A stretch of 64,000 nucleotides of DNA. Origin: Tateyamaria omphalii (GTDB taxonomy: Bacteria; Pseudomonadota; Alphaproteobacteria; Rhodobacterales; Rhodobacteraceae). Both the position numbers and the translations under genes were made by a program. Below, piece by piece: positions 47,370 through 55,671 of this stretch. The DNA is taken from assembly GCF_014651375.1 (NCBI RefSeq), contig NZ_BMWT01000005.1, positions 1 to 64,000 on the forward strand, written 5' to 3'. The number at the start of each line of letters is the position of its first letter. Positions within the stretch are counted from its first letter, which is position 1. Under the pieces are notes generated by a model that was not told where the DNA came from, made no database searches, and worked only from the letters and a program-made list of their open reading frames with translations.

Positions 47370-48589
47370 ACGGCGATGGCACGTTTCCGCATCACGAGCC
47401 AGATGAGCGATCCGCCTGCCAGGACAAGGAAAGGCACCATTGCGATATTTACGGCTGCCCAACCTTCGACCGGGTCACCGCCTGCACAGTTCATCAACCC
47501 GCCCGAGGCCAGCGATGCGAGGGTAACGCCGCCAAAGACGATCAGGTCGTTCACGCCCTGCATACGCCCCCGTTCCTGTGTGGAGTGAGCGCCGGCCAAC
47601 ATAGTGGTGGCCCCAATAAAGCCAAAGTTCCAACCCAGCCCAAGGAAGAACAGTGCCCAATAGAAATTGGCAAGGTCGACGCCCTGAAGCGCGATGACAC
47701 CCGCCACGCCGAGGATCGCAAGGCCAAGACCCATGATCCACTCGACCCCGAAGCGTGAGATCAGGTGACCCGTGAAGAAGGATGGAGCGAACATGGCAAG
47801 GACGTGCACTGTGACGACGTTTGCAGCGTCCGGTTCGGTGAATCCACAACCCACAACGGCCAGCGGCGTGGAGGTCATCACGAGGTTCATCAGCGCATAG
47901 GATACAGCGGCGCAGATGACAGCGACGGCGATGCGGGGGTCGCGCAACAATTCGCTGCGCGAGCGTCCCGCGCCTTCGGTTGCCGAGGGTGGTGCCGGTT
48001 TGGGAATGTCGAGGAACAGGAACAGCACCATGCCCATAAGGTTGAAGCCCATGGCGACCCAGTAGATCGGAATATAGCGCGCGACCGTGGCATCCGCCGT
48101 GCCTGCAGTGACATAGCCCACAACCTGCGGTCCAATGATCGCAGACAGCAGACCGCCCGCCATAACATAGGAGATTGCTTTGGGGCGGAACGCGTCCGAG
48201 GCTGTGTCGGCGGCAGCGAAACGATAGAAGCCCTGCGCCGACATATAGATGCCCGTCATGTAGCTGCCCGCGAGAAACAGCCAGAAGCTGTCGATGCTCA
48301 GTGCCCAGACCCCGATGGCTGCACCGGCCAAGCCGCCAAGTGCACCGAGGATGAACCCTGTCCTACGTCCAAAGCGTTGCATGACGTTCGATAGCCATGG
48401 GGCCGTGGTCATCGATCCAAATACGATCAGCGAAATCGGCAGCGTCGCCAGACAGGCGTAAGGGGTCAGCTGTTGTCCAGCCAGACCAGCCACCACGAAC
48501 ATCATGGTGATCTGGCTGCCAAGAAACGCCTGTGCCGCGACCAGGACGGCCACGTTGCGCTTGGCGCGGGTGTCATCAACGTAGGTCAT
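47366..48589 (-). CDS. MFS transporter
   Basis: A 407-residue major facilitator superfamily transporter with about 12 membrane helices. The loop between helices 2 and 3 has SNVMQRFGRRTGFILG, a degenerate form of the MFS signature with GRR. Substrate is not evident. Its stop codon falls in the 23-bp palindrome. cobK starts divergently, 91 bases away. Confidence 0.85.
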   Translation of the reverse strand: MTYVDDTRAKRNVAVLVAAQAFLGSQITMMFVVAGLAGQQLTPYACLATLPISLIVFGSMTTAPWLSNVMQRFGRRTGFILGALGGLAGAAIGVWALSIDSFWLFLAGSYMTGIYMSAQGFYRFAAADTASDAFRPKAISYVMAGGLLSAIIGPQVVGYVTAGTADATVARYIPIYWVAMGFNLMGMVLFLFLDIPKPAPPSATEGAGRSRSELLRDPRIAVAVICAAVSYALMNLVMTSTPLAVVGCGFTEPDAANVVTVHVLAMFAPSFFTGHLISRFGVEWIMGLGLAILGVAGVIALQGVDLANFYWALFFLGLGWNFGFIGATTMLAGAHSTQERGRMQGVNDLIVFGGVTLASLASGGLMNCAGGDPVEGWAAVNIAMVPFLVLAGGSLIWLVMRKRAIAV

Positions 48590-48680
48590 GTTTGCTGGCT
48601 ATCCCCGGGCGCGCCCAGCGGCAAGTGCGCGATTAAGCACAGGTGGTTGCGCACCGGTGACATGGGGCTAGGGTGGCGGC

Positions 48681-49364
48681 ATGAAACGGGTCCTAGTTCT
48701 GGGTGGGTCGGCCGTTACCGAACCTGCAGTGCGCGCCTTGCAAGCAGCGGGGCATGAGGTGCAGGTCTACTGGTCGCGGGCGCCCATGGTGGCTGATCTG
48801 CCTTGTTCGGCGACATTGCGGGCAGGCGTGCAGTCTGCCGAGGCAATTGTCGATGCTACACATCCCTTTGACGAAACACTTCGGGCGATCTCCGCGCGCT
48901 TGTCGCCAGATGTGCCACGGGTGCGCGTTGGCCGTGGCGCGTGGGTACCGGACGCAGAGGATCAATGGCAGCAGGTCGACACTCTGGCGCAGGCGGTGGC
49001 AGCCTTGCCGTCGGGTGCGCGTGTCTTTGCGGCTTCGGGTCGGGACAGTGCCGAGGTGCTGGTCCACCATGACGGCCCGGTGTTCTTGCGCCAATTGCAC
49101 CGTCATGATGACCCTGCGCCGGAGGGCTGTACCTATGTTTTTGGCGATGGCCCGTTTGATGCCGCGCAAGAGGCGGCATTGTTCAAGGAGCTGAAAATTG
49201 ACGTTGTGCTGGCGCGAAACACGGGCGGAAAGCGTGCGTTTCCGAAGATTGCAGCCGCGCGGTTGCTTGGATTGCCAGTGGTCCTGATTGCACAGCCCGG
49301 TACTGGGGCCGTGACCTTGATGAGCGACACGGGCGCGCTGCTGGCTTGGGTGGATCACCTGTGA
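48681..49364 (+). CDS. cobK: Cobalt-precorrin-6A reductase
   Basis: A 227-residue enzyme of cobalamin synthesis that reduces precorrin-6A with NADPH. The motifs VLGGSAVTEPAVRAL at the start, VDATHPFDETL, and DVVLARNTGGKRAFPKI fit CobK. It stands apart from other cob genes in this window but fits the need for B12 by NrdJ. Stop overlaps the next gene by 4 bases (GTGA). Confidence 0.9.
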   Translation: MKRVLVLGGSAVTEPAVRALQAAGHEVQVYWSRAPMVADLPCSATLRAGVQSAEAIVDATHPFDETLRAISARLSPDVPRVRVGRGAWVPDAEDQWQQVDTLAQAVAALPSGARVFAASGRDSAEVLVHHDGPVFLRQLHRHDDPAPEGCTYVFGDGPFDAAQEAALFKELKIDVVLARNTGGKRAFPKIAAARLLGLPVVLIAQPGTGAVTLMSDTGALLAWVDHL

Positions 49365-49990
49365 CGGGACGCCTTATAGAAAGCGATGCAGATGTGGCCG
49401 AAGGCGCTGCATGGTTGGCCACGCAGCATCCCGCTCTGGCGCAGGCGCTTGAGGTGGCAGGCCCTTTGCCTTTGCGGCGACGGCCAGACGGATTTGCCGC
49501 GCTTCTTAATGCGATCATAGGCCAACAGGTGAGTACCGCATCGGCCAATGCGATCTGGGCGCGGATGCAGGAGGGCGGGCTGGTCGCACCCGCGCCGGTG
49601 ATTGCGGCGGGCGAGGGCGGATTGCGAGCTGCCGGGTTGAGCCGTCAGAAGATTGCCTATGCCCTTGCCCTGGCTGAAGCCGGGATCGATTACGACGCGT
49701 TGCGCCACGCACCGGATTCAGACGTCATTGCAACCCTCACTGCGGTGAAGGGCATTGGGGTCTGGACGGCCGAGATCTATGCCATGTTTGCGCTTGGCCG
49801 GGCGGATGTCTTTGCCCCGGGTGATCTGGCCTTGCAGGAGGCGGCGCGCCTCATCTTTGACCTGCCCGACCGACCCAAGGAAAAGGCGCTGCGTCAAATG
49901 GCTGAAGAGTGGTCACCATGGCGGGCGGTTGCTGCCCGACTGTTCTTCACCTACTACCGGGTCGCAAAGGGCCGAGAGGGGATCACATGA
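49361..49990 (+). CDS. DNA-3-methyladenine glycosylase II (AlkA-like)
   Basis: A 209-residue HhH-GPD DNA glycosylase that removes alkylated bases. The helix-hairpin-helix is LTAVKGIGVWTAEIY and the catalytic aspartate is in FAPGDLALQ. It is the short form without the N-terminal beta domain of E. coli AlkA. GTG start coupled to cobK; its stop overlaps the next gene (ATGA). Confidence 0.87.
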   Translation: MTGRLIESDADVAEGAAWLATQHPALAQALEVAGPLPLRRRPDGFAALLNAIIGQQVSTASANAIWARMQEGGLVAPAPVIAAGEGGLRAAGLSRQKIAYALALAEAGIDYDALRHAPDSDVIATLTAVKGIGVWTAEIYAMFALGRADVFAPGDLALQEAARLIFDLPDRPKEKALRQMAEEWSPWRAVAARLFFTYYRVAKGREGIT

Positions 49991-50652
49991 CACGGGTGTT
50001 GCAGGCAGGGCGGGTTGAGCCCGCATCAGGAGAGTTGCGGTCGATCGTTGTGTTCCTGCATGGCTACGGAGCAAACGGTGCGGACCTGTTGGGATTGGCC
50101 GATCCGCTAAGTGAACATTTGCCGGATACGCTGTTTGTGGCACCTGATGCGCCTGAGGCCATTCCGGGCTATCCCGGTGGCTACCAGTGGTTTCCGATCC
50201 CATGGATTGACGGATCGTCGGAAGAAGAGGCCGAGCGAGGGCTGAATGCCGCCGCCGAGGACCTGAACGCATTTCTTGATGCCCTGATGGTGGATGAGGA
50301 TGTGCTGCCGGAACAGGTTGTCCTGTTTGGCTTTTCCCAAGGTACGATGATGTCCCTGCACGTGGCCCCGCGGCGAGAAGACCCGGTGGCTGGTATCGTT
50401 GCCTTCTCCGGTCGCTTGCTGAACCCCGAGGTGCTGGCGGACGAGGTTGTCAGCCGCCCACCTGTCTTGCTGATCCACGGGGATCAGGATGATGTGGTGC
50501 CACCGCAATCCTTGCCGCAGGCTGCTGAGGCGCTGCAAGAGGCTGGGTGGAAGGACGTTTATGCGCACGTCATGAAAGGCACCGCGCATGGAATTGCACC
50601 GGATGGGCTGAGCGTTGCGTTGGCCTTTATGCGGGACAAGCTGGGCTTGTGA
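49987..50652 (+). CDS. Alpha/beta hydrolase (carboxylesterase/phospholipase type)
   Basis: A 221-residue hydrolase of the YpfH/carboxylesterase family. The oxyanion motif is FLHGYGANGADL near residues 23-34, the nucleophile Ser is in FGFSQGTMM (about 115-123), and the Asp and His of the triad are in LIHGDQDDVVP and GTAHGI. It is coupled to the glycosylase gene upstream and to a secreted protein gene downstream by 4-base overlaps. Confidence 0.85.
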   Translation: MTRVLQAGRVEPASGELRSIVVFLHGYGANGADLLGLADPLSEHLPDTLFVAPDAPEAIPGYPGGYQWFPIPWIDGSSEEEAERGLNAAAEDLNAFLDALMVDEDVLPEQVVLFGFSQGTMMSLHVAPRREDPVAGIVAFSGRLLNPEVLADEVVSRPPVLLIHGDQDDVVPPQSLPQAAEALQEAGWKDVYAHVMKGTAHGIAPDGLSVALAFMRDKLGL

Positions 50653-51233
50653 GCCGCCTCGCTTTTTGCGCCGCTTTGGTCTGTGCCATGGCATTGCCGT
50701 CAACGCCGGCTGCGGCCCAATCTTCCGATGCAGATTCCGTGTCTGCCGCTCCGCTGACAATTGTGGTGGATGGCGATGCACTGCCGACGTTGGAGCGTGA
50801 TCTGTATGCGCTGGATGCCGGGGTGGGGGCCTTTGATGCCGAGGCTGAACCGCTCTCTATGCTCGATGTGGATGCCTATATCTGGGTGATTGACCGGCGC
50901 GATACGTTTGTGCCGGACAGAGATCACATTTTCTCCGACTCGTTGCGCCGGATGTTTGCAGACCAACCGGGCGACGCGGAAACAGCGCTGGAATGGAGTG
51001 TGTTGCGTTTGGTGGATGATCGGGATGGCCGCATTCATTCTGTGCGCCTTGTTTTGGCCTATGCTCATGGGCTGAGACGCTATCCGGACCTTTGCGTTGC
51101 AGTTGGGGTGCGGGATGTCGTTCAATCTATAGATGTAGAAGATGATGACGATGGGGCCAATGATCCGTTCCAAGGTATGGAGCGGTGCCGGGCTGAAGGA
51201 TGGACCACGCCGCGGGACGCTGTTGGGAAGTAA
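50649..51233 (+). CDS. Secreted protein of unknown function
   Basis: A 194-residue protein with GTG start and a signal peptide (SRLAFCAALVCAMALPSTPAAAQ). The mature part is acidic, with two cysteines, DLC and ERCRAEG, and no domain I recognise. It is last in the four-gene overlapping run that begins with cobK. Longer open frames upstream would disrupt the overlap pattern. Confidence 0.65.
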   Translation: MSRLAFCAALVCAMALPSTPAAAQSSDADSVSAAPLTIVVDGDALPTLERDLYALDAGVGAFDAEAEPLSMLDVDAYIWVIDRRDTFVPDRDHIFSDSLRRMFADQPGDAETALEWSVLRLVDDRDGRIHSVRLVLAYAHGLRRYPDLCVAVGVRDVVQSIDVEDDDDGANDPFQGMERCRAEGWTTPRDAVGK

Positions 51234-51262
51234 GTGCTGCCTACTGCTTTGGCGCACAAAAA

Positions 51263-51280
51263 TCGTCACATCTCTGTCAC
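51263..51280 (+). promoter_or_regulatory. PHO-box-like direct repeat before the HNH gene
   Basis: TCGTCAC-ATCT-CTGTCAC is a pair of heptamers 11 bases apart, like the PhoB consensus CTGTCAT-N4-CTGTCAT. It lies 147 bases before the HNH gene. Confidence 0.35.
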
Positions 51281-51427
51281 CAATCCGTTCTATTGCGGCT
51301 GCGACATCTCGTGGTGCGCATGGCACTTGCAACGTGCTTTCCACAAGATATAGTCACCACATAAAGCCGGGGCGGGATCCCCGCTCTGGTGCCACAACGG
51401 GCAGACAGGGCGAGGACGGAGTCACGC

Positions 51428-52012
51428 ATGGACGGCGATTTCAGAACGGAATTCACACGCAGCCCGTCTGCGTTGAAACAGCACCCGGCGTTGGTGCTGA
51501 ATGCGGACTACAGGCCGCTTAGTTACTATCCTTTGTCCCTGTGGCCCTGGCAGGAGGCGATCAAGGCGGCCTGGCTGGATCGGGTGGACATCGTGGCCGA
51601 GTATGATGAGGTCGTTCGGTCCCCAAGTACCGAGATCCGAATACCCTCTGTCGTGGTTCTGAAAGACTATGTGAAACCTCAAAAGCGCGTGGCCTTCACG
51701 CGCTTTAATTTATTTTTGAGGGATGAATTTAGGTGCCAGTATTGCGGAGCCAAGGGCGATCTGACCTTTGACCATGTGGTGCCACGTGCGAGCGGAGGCG
51801 TGACAAGCTGGCAGAACGTTGTGGCGGCCTGCAGCCCCTGCAACCTGCGCAAGGGCTCCAAGCCGTTGCACCGCACCGGTATGGCCCTGCGCAAGCCACC
51901 CCGCCAGCCGGGCGCGGAGGAGCTGCGCAACATGGGGCGGAAGTTTCCACCAAACCACCTGCATGAAAGCTGGATGGATTTTCTGTACTGGGATGCGGAA
52001 CTGGAGGCATAG
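51428..52012 (+). CDS. HNH endonuclease family protein
   Basis: A 194-residue protein with an HNH motif in CQYCGAKGDLTFDHVVPRAS and NVVAACSPCNLRKG, and two CxxC pairs that hold a zinc. It lacks a restriction-system partner; this type is a widespread single-copy alphaproteobacterial protein whose role is unclear. Start ATG at 51428 follows GGAGTCACGC. Confidence 0.85.
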   Translation: MDGDFRTEFTRSPSALKQHPALVLNADYRPLSYYPLSLWPWQEAIKAAWLDRVDIVAEYDEVVRSPSTEIRIPSVVVLKDYVKPQKRVAFTRFNLFLRDEFRCQYCGAKGDLTFDHVVPRASGGVTSWQNVVAACSPCNLRKGSKPLHRTGMALRKPPRQPGAEELRNMGRKFPPNHLHESWMDFLYWDAELEA

Positions 52013-52096
52013 GAAAGCAACCGCACTGCGGAGCCTTCACGTGCTCGTGAACTGTGACCCCATGCGTCGGCGTACGAACTGGGGCATGGTTCGGCT

Positions 52097-52654
52097 ATGC
52101 GTCCGATCATTGTCTGTCTTTTAGCTATGTTTTCCACCCAACCTGCGGGCGCTCAAATCTTGCAGGGGAAGATCATTCAGCAAATCGGCTCTGGTCAGTT
52201 CGTGCTGTTGGACACGGATGTGCCGTTCGCCGTCGGTGCAGACACGTTCGACGATGACAACCTCTATGGTTTTGACGAAGACCAGAACATCACGTTGGTC
52301 GAACCCATTCGGGTCGACATCGGCAACGAACAGGGGTGGATACCTGCAGGCACAATCGTTGCAAGCCACTATGTGTTCTTTGACAGCCTGTCCGGCATTC
52401 ATACAGGCTACGTCGATTTTGATGCGCCGATCCTTGGGGTCGCGGCGTTTCAGGGTACGATGGCGGCAACGGATTTTCTGGCAAATACCGGCGTAACTTA
52501 TCTGAGCACCGAGTTACGGGGTTTAGAGCAGGGCGACTATGTCTGGATAGATGAGAACCTGCCCAGTCGATTATGGGTTTACTGGGCGGGATCATCACCG
52601 GGCGACTATGTCCGCGTCTTCACCGAGGAATCAAAAGGCGCGCTGCTGATGTAG
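52097..52654 (+). CDS. Secreted hypothetical protein
   Basis: A 185-residue protein with a signal peptide (MRPIIVCLLAMFSTQPAGA) and an acidic, beta-rich mature part with Gly and Asp turns. I do not recognise a domain, and it has no cysteine in the mature part. It lies 84 bases after the HNH gene on the same strand and converges on xthA, 21 bases away. Confidence 0.65.
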   Translation: MRPIIVCLLAMFSTQPAGAQILQGKIIQQIGSGQFVLLDTDVPFAVGADTFDDDNLYGFDEDQNITLVEPIRVDIGNEQGWIPAGTIVASHYVFFDSLSGIHTGYVDFDAPILGVAAFQGTMAATDFLANTGVTYLSTELRGLEQGDYVWIDENLPSRLWVYWAGSSPGDYVRVFTEESKGALLM

Positions 52655-52675
52655 GGTGCTGATGGTGCCCCGTCG

Positions 52676-53458
52676 TCAGGCGACCAGATCGACCCATACC
52701 GGCACATGGTCCGACGGTTTTTCTTCGCCCCGCACGGCCTTGTCGATCTGGCAGTCCGTCATCAGGTCGGCACAGTTCGGGCTGAGCAGGAAGTGATCGA
52801 TGCGAATGCCGTCATCCTTGTTCCATGCACCTGCCTGGTAATCCCAGAATGAATAATGTCCCGGCACAAGGCTGCGTACGCGGAAGGCTTCGGTCAGCCC
52901 CAGATTCTGTAAGCGCCGGAAGGCTGTGCGGCTTTCAAGTCGGAACAACGCGTCGTCGCGCCAAGCATCTGGTCGCTTTGCATCTTCGGCCTGCGGAATG
53001 ATGTTGTAGTCACCGGCCATGAGAAAGGGCGTTTCTTCGGCCAGAAGCGCGATCGCCCTTTGGCGCAGCCGTTCCATCCACGCCAGCTTGTAGTCATATT
53101 TCGGTCCGGGCACAGGATTGCCATTGGGCAGGTACAGGCCACACAGACGCACCGCCTGAGTGTCACCCATGACCGTCGCCTCAATATAACGGGCCTGTTC
53201 GTCCTCATCGTCGCCGGGCAGGCCACGTGTTACGTCCTCAAGTGGCAGCTTCGACAGGATGGCCACCCCGTTGAATGACTTCTGGCCGTGTGTTTCGACG
53301 TTGTAGCCCCGATCCTCAAACAGCTCGCGGGGGAAGTTTTCATCAATCGACTTGATTTCTTGCAACAGCACAACATCCGGATTTGCCGCATCCAACCAGC
53401 GCGGCAGAGCTTCGATACGGGCTTTGATGCCGTTGATGTTGAAGGTGGCGATTTTCAT
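52676..53458 (-). CDS. xthA: Exodeoxyribonuclease III
   Basis: A 260-residue AP endonuclease/3' exonuclease of base excision repair. The catalytic motifs are MKIATFNINGIKAR, LLQEIKS with the metal-binding glutamate, GDYNIIPQ and the C-terminal PSDHVPV. Start at 53458 (MKIATFNINGIKAR). It shares its upstream region with the repeat-protein gene; a LexA-type site lies 191 bases before its start. Confidence 0.95.
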   Translation of the reverse strand: MKIATFNINGIKARIEALPRWLDAANPDVVLLQEIKSIDENFPRELFEDRGYNVETHGQKSFNGVAILSKLPLEDVTRGLPGDDEDEQARYIEATVMGDTQAVRLCGLYLPNGNPVPGPKYDYKLAWMERLRQRAIALLAEETPFLMAGDYNIIPQAEDAKRPDAWRDDALFRLESRTAFRRLQNLGLTEAFRVRSLVPGHYSFWDYQAGAWNKDDGIRIDHFLLSPNCADLMTDCQIDKAVRGEEKPSDHVPVWVDLVA

Positions 53459-53547
53459 AATAGTCCCCGTTTTGACCGCTTCGTTTGTCTCGCGCATCCG
53501 AGGGCTTTGGGCAAGACCCCAAGGCCGGGCGCGGCAAGTGTCGCAAA

Positions 53548-53563
53548 TTAACTATTTCTTAAC
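53548..53563. promoter_or_regulatory. CtrA-binding site (perfect TTAA-N7-TTAAC)
   Basis: TTAA-CTATTTC-TTAAC is an exact match to the alphaproteobacterial CtrA consensus. It lies 90 bases before xthA and 257 bases before the repeat-protein gene. Confidence 0.7.
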
Positions 53564-53631
53564 TAATCGATTCGGGCTAGTGTCGGGGAATTGCAAGCTG
53601 CAATACAGGAAAATCACAGCAAAAACAGGGC

Positions 53632-53640
53632 TGTGGATAA
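53632..53640 (+). promoter_or_regulatory. DnaA box 1
   Basis: TGTGGATAA, the exact complement of the TTATCCACA DnaA box. It ends 8 bases before the LexA-type site. Confidence 0.6.
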
Positions 53641-53648
53641 GAAAATTT

Positions 53649-53663
53649 GTTCCAAAAATGTTC
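53649..53663. promoter_or_regulatory. LexA/SOS-type box in the repeat-protein promoter region
   Basis: GTTC-CAAAAAT-GTTC matches GTTC-N7-GTTC, the same motif as at lexA in this window. It lies 157 bases before the repeat-protein start. Confidence 0.75.
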
Positions 53664-53708
53664 TGGGTTGAAGCCGGGGGCGTGCAAGCGCTTCTATGCT
53701 TTTCCTTA

Positions 53709-53717
53709 TGTGGATAA
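53709..53717 (+). promoter_or_regulatory. DnaA box 2
   Basis: A second exact TGTGGATAA in the same orientation, 77 bases after the first, in an AT-rich stretch before the repeat-protein gene. Confidence 0.6.
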
Positions 53718-53819
53718 CCTTCGGGCAACTCTCCTTTAGCAAGAATTTTCCTTTTGAAAATCGCCTTTAACGGGCAACGCTTTGGTCACCACAACCAAAA
53801 GATGAAAGGGGAAGCTGCT

Positions 53820-54161
53820 ATGACGGCTCAACGCAAAACACAATTCGTTCTGGACACCGCTTCGATCAGTGGTCTGCATTCCGGGGAAGGGGTCGAAATG
53901 TTCTCGACCAGCAGTGCGCCGATGGCGCGGGACACTCTGATGGGCGACGGCGTTCATATGTTCTCGACCAGCAGCGCACCGTCTGCGGGGAATGTGATTG
54001 CCGGTGACGGGGTCGAGATGTTTTCAACAAGCAGCGCACCGGTTGCGCGCGAAACGGTGGCTGGCGACGGTGTCGAGCTGTTTTCGACCAGCAGTACGCC
54101 GGCGCAGACAGGTGCAGTCATGCAGGGTGAGCTGACAAATCTGTTCTCGTCAGGGTCCTGA
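53820..54161 (+). CDS. Tandem 20-residue repeat protein (FSTSS repeats)
   Basis: A 113-residue protein I do not recognise. A 21-residue leader (MTAQRKTQFVLDTASISGLH) is followed by four repeats of exactly 20 residues, each of the form GDGVEMFSTSSAP plus 7 variable residues, at 53883-54122, then a partial fifth (QGELTNLFSSGS). The pattern of leader plus uniform cores recalls multi-core peptide precursors, but no modification enzyme of a known class (YcaO, ATP-grasp, lanthionine) is nearby. No signal peptide or cysteine is present. A ribosome binding site GAAAGGGG precedes the ATG. The partner gene starts 47 bases later. Confidence 0.8.
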   Translation: MTAQRKTQFVLDTASISGLHSGEGVEMFSTSSAPMARDTLMGDGVHMFSTSSAPSAGNVIAGDGVEMFSTSSAPVARETVAGDGVELFSTSSTPAQTGAVMQGELTNLFSSGS

Positions 54162-54208
54162 CCGCGGGCGGCGGGACGACACGACAACAGACAAAGGGGT
54201 ACAAAAAC

Positions 54209-55264
54209 ATGTCAAATGTCATTGAACTGAACGTCCCGCCGCGCCGACAGCGCCTGACCGAACGGGCAGGTGGATTGATCGATCTTTTTGCAACGCACCG
54301 CAGGCACCCGGATGATGTGTTCTGGCTGAAAGAAAATGCCGAGCTTCTAGGCATTCTGGAATGTACCGGCACGGAAATCGATGCGGACGCGTTGTTACCC
54401 CATGGGGACTTTTACAAAGGGCTGTCCGAACGGCTGCAGTTCTTTCCACAATACTATCGCTTCCTGTTGTCCATCGGCATGGACCTGGAAGACCTGGGAC
54501 TGCCGGGAACGCAGATGGAAAGCCTGTGTCAGTGGGTTGCGCGCCAACGCTTGCCGGAGGCAGAGCTGAGTGATTTGCAACGGGCGGAGGCGCGGCGCCT
54601 GTTGGCGCGTCGCGGTGTCAATTGTAGCGCCGCTGATCCCGGGTTGGATGACCGCCTGCGCGGGTTCATTGCCCGGCCCGAAACATTTGCGCTGCCCAAC
54701 AAGAAGGCCGCCTACGAGCTGACGCATATCGTTTTTTATTTGTCCGAGTACGGGCGCCGCGATCCATGTCTGGATGCGGCAACCCTGCAAAGCCTCGAAT
54801 ATTTAGGGATTCTGGCCTATCTGGATCAGAACATCGACTTGCTGGCCGAGGTCTGTGTCGCATTGCGGCAGGCTGGAAAGGCACCGAGTGCCATCTGGGT
54901 GGAAGCGGTGCGCCGGTCCATGTCCGGCTTCCGGATTGTAGAAGACCTATCCGGGACAGCATCAGACGATTATCACGAATACCTTGTGGCGTCCTGGGCG
55001 GTGCAGGTTCTTGGCTTGGAGGGCACGGGATGCCCGCTGCCCGAAGGGCGGGCTGTCTTTCAGCCAAGCGCCCAACATCCCAGCGCATTGCGTCCGGTCT
55101 CTGCGGCTTTGCTTGCCGCATCCGAGATGCGCAGCTGCGATTGGGGGCACATGTGTGACTATGTTTTTGATCTGCTGGATGACGATGCCGGACTGGTCTT
55201 GGAAACGACCATTGCGTCGACCACTCAGTTTCAGCCTTTTTTCGAACTGTTCGCGCGCGCCTGA
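54209..55264 (+). CDS. Conserved-looking helical protein of unknown function, partner of the repeat protein
   Basis: A 351-residue, mostly helical soluble protein I do not recognise. A central segment YELTHIVFYLSEYG (169-182) followed by DQNIDLLAE (206-214) resembles a helix-bundle motif I have seen in other proteins of unknown function, where the histidine and acidic residues look functional. Cysteines are at 52, 107, 139, 187 and 216, with more near the end. No ATP-binding or radical-SAM motif. It begins with AGGGG upstream, is codirectional with the repeat protein, and ends 3 bases from the convergent erpA-like gene. Same operon as the repeat protein is inferred. Confidence 0.75.
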   Translation: MSNVIELNVPPRRQRLTERAGGLIDLFATHRRHPDDVFWLKENAELLGILECTGTEIDADALLPHGDFYKGLSERLQFFPQYYRFLLSIGMDLEDLGLPGTQMESLCQWVARQRLPEAELSDLQRAEARRLLARRGVNCSAADPGLDDRLRGFIARPETFALPNKKAAYELTHIVFYLSEYGRRDPCLDAATLQSLEYLGILAYLDQNIDLLAEVCVALRQAGKAPSAIWVEAVRRSMSGFRIVEDLSGTASDDYHEYLVASWAVQVLGLEGTGCPLPEGRAVFQPSAQHPSALRPVSAALLAASEMRSCDWGHMCDYVFDLLDDDAGLVLETTIASTTQFQPFFELFARA

Positions 55265-55267
55265 GGG

Positions 55268-55591
55268 CTACATCGAGAAAGACGTGCCACAGCCGCAAGA
55301 ACTGGTGGCATTGGGATTCTCGATCACGAAACGTGCGCCGATCAACTCTTCGGAAAAGTCGATGACCGCGTTTGCAAGGAAGGGCAGGCTAATGCTGTCT
55401 ACGACAACCTTTTGTCCCGCGCCTTCCAAAACAAGGTCGTCATCCTTGGGGTCGTCCAGCGCAATCTCGTATTGGAAGCCGGAACACCCTCCACCTTCGA
55501 CGGCGACACGCAGGGCTTGTCCCTGATCGGCTGCGCCGATCTCGGCCAAGCGCTCAAAAGCGCGTTCGGTGACTTTGGGTGGCAATTGCAT
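55268..55591 (-). CDS. A-type iron-sulfur carrier (ErpA/IscA family)
   Basis: A 107-residue carrier that delivers Fe-S clusters to target proteins. The three conserved cysteines are in GGGCSGFQYE and SSCGCGTSF. It resembles ErpA and IscA equally in this short form; the neighbours give no choice. Divergent from dgt. Confidence 0.88.
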   Translation of the reverse strand: MQLPPKVTERAFERLAEIGAADQGQALRVAVEGGGCSGFQYEIALDDPKDDDLVLEGAGQKVVVDSISLPFLANAVIDFSEELIGARFVIENPNATSSCGCGTSFSM

Positions 55592-55671
55592 CGCATCTGC
55601 TCCGGACGGTTTTCATCGTTCTGCGTCTGCAATATATGCCCGACAGGAACAGGCGACAAGGATCACCGGAC

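Noticed and set aside
53883-54158. CRISPR-like or non-coding tandem repeat
   Set aside because: The unit is exactly 60 bases with intact frame, and variation keeps residues, so it is a coding repeat.
53820-55264. Known peptide-modification cluster (lanthipeptide, graspetide, cyanobactin)
   Set aside because: No lanthionine synthetase, ATP-grasp ligase, YcaO or protease gene is nearby.
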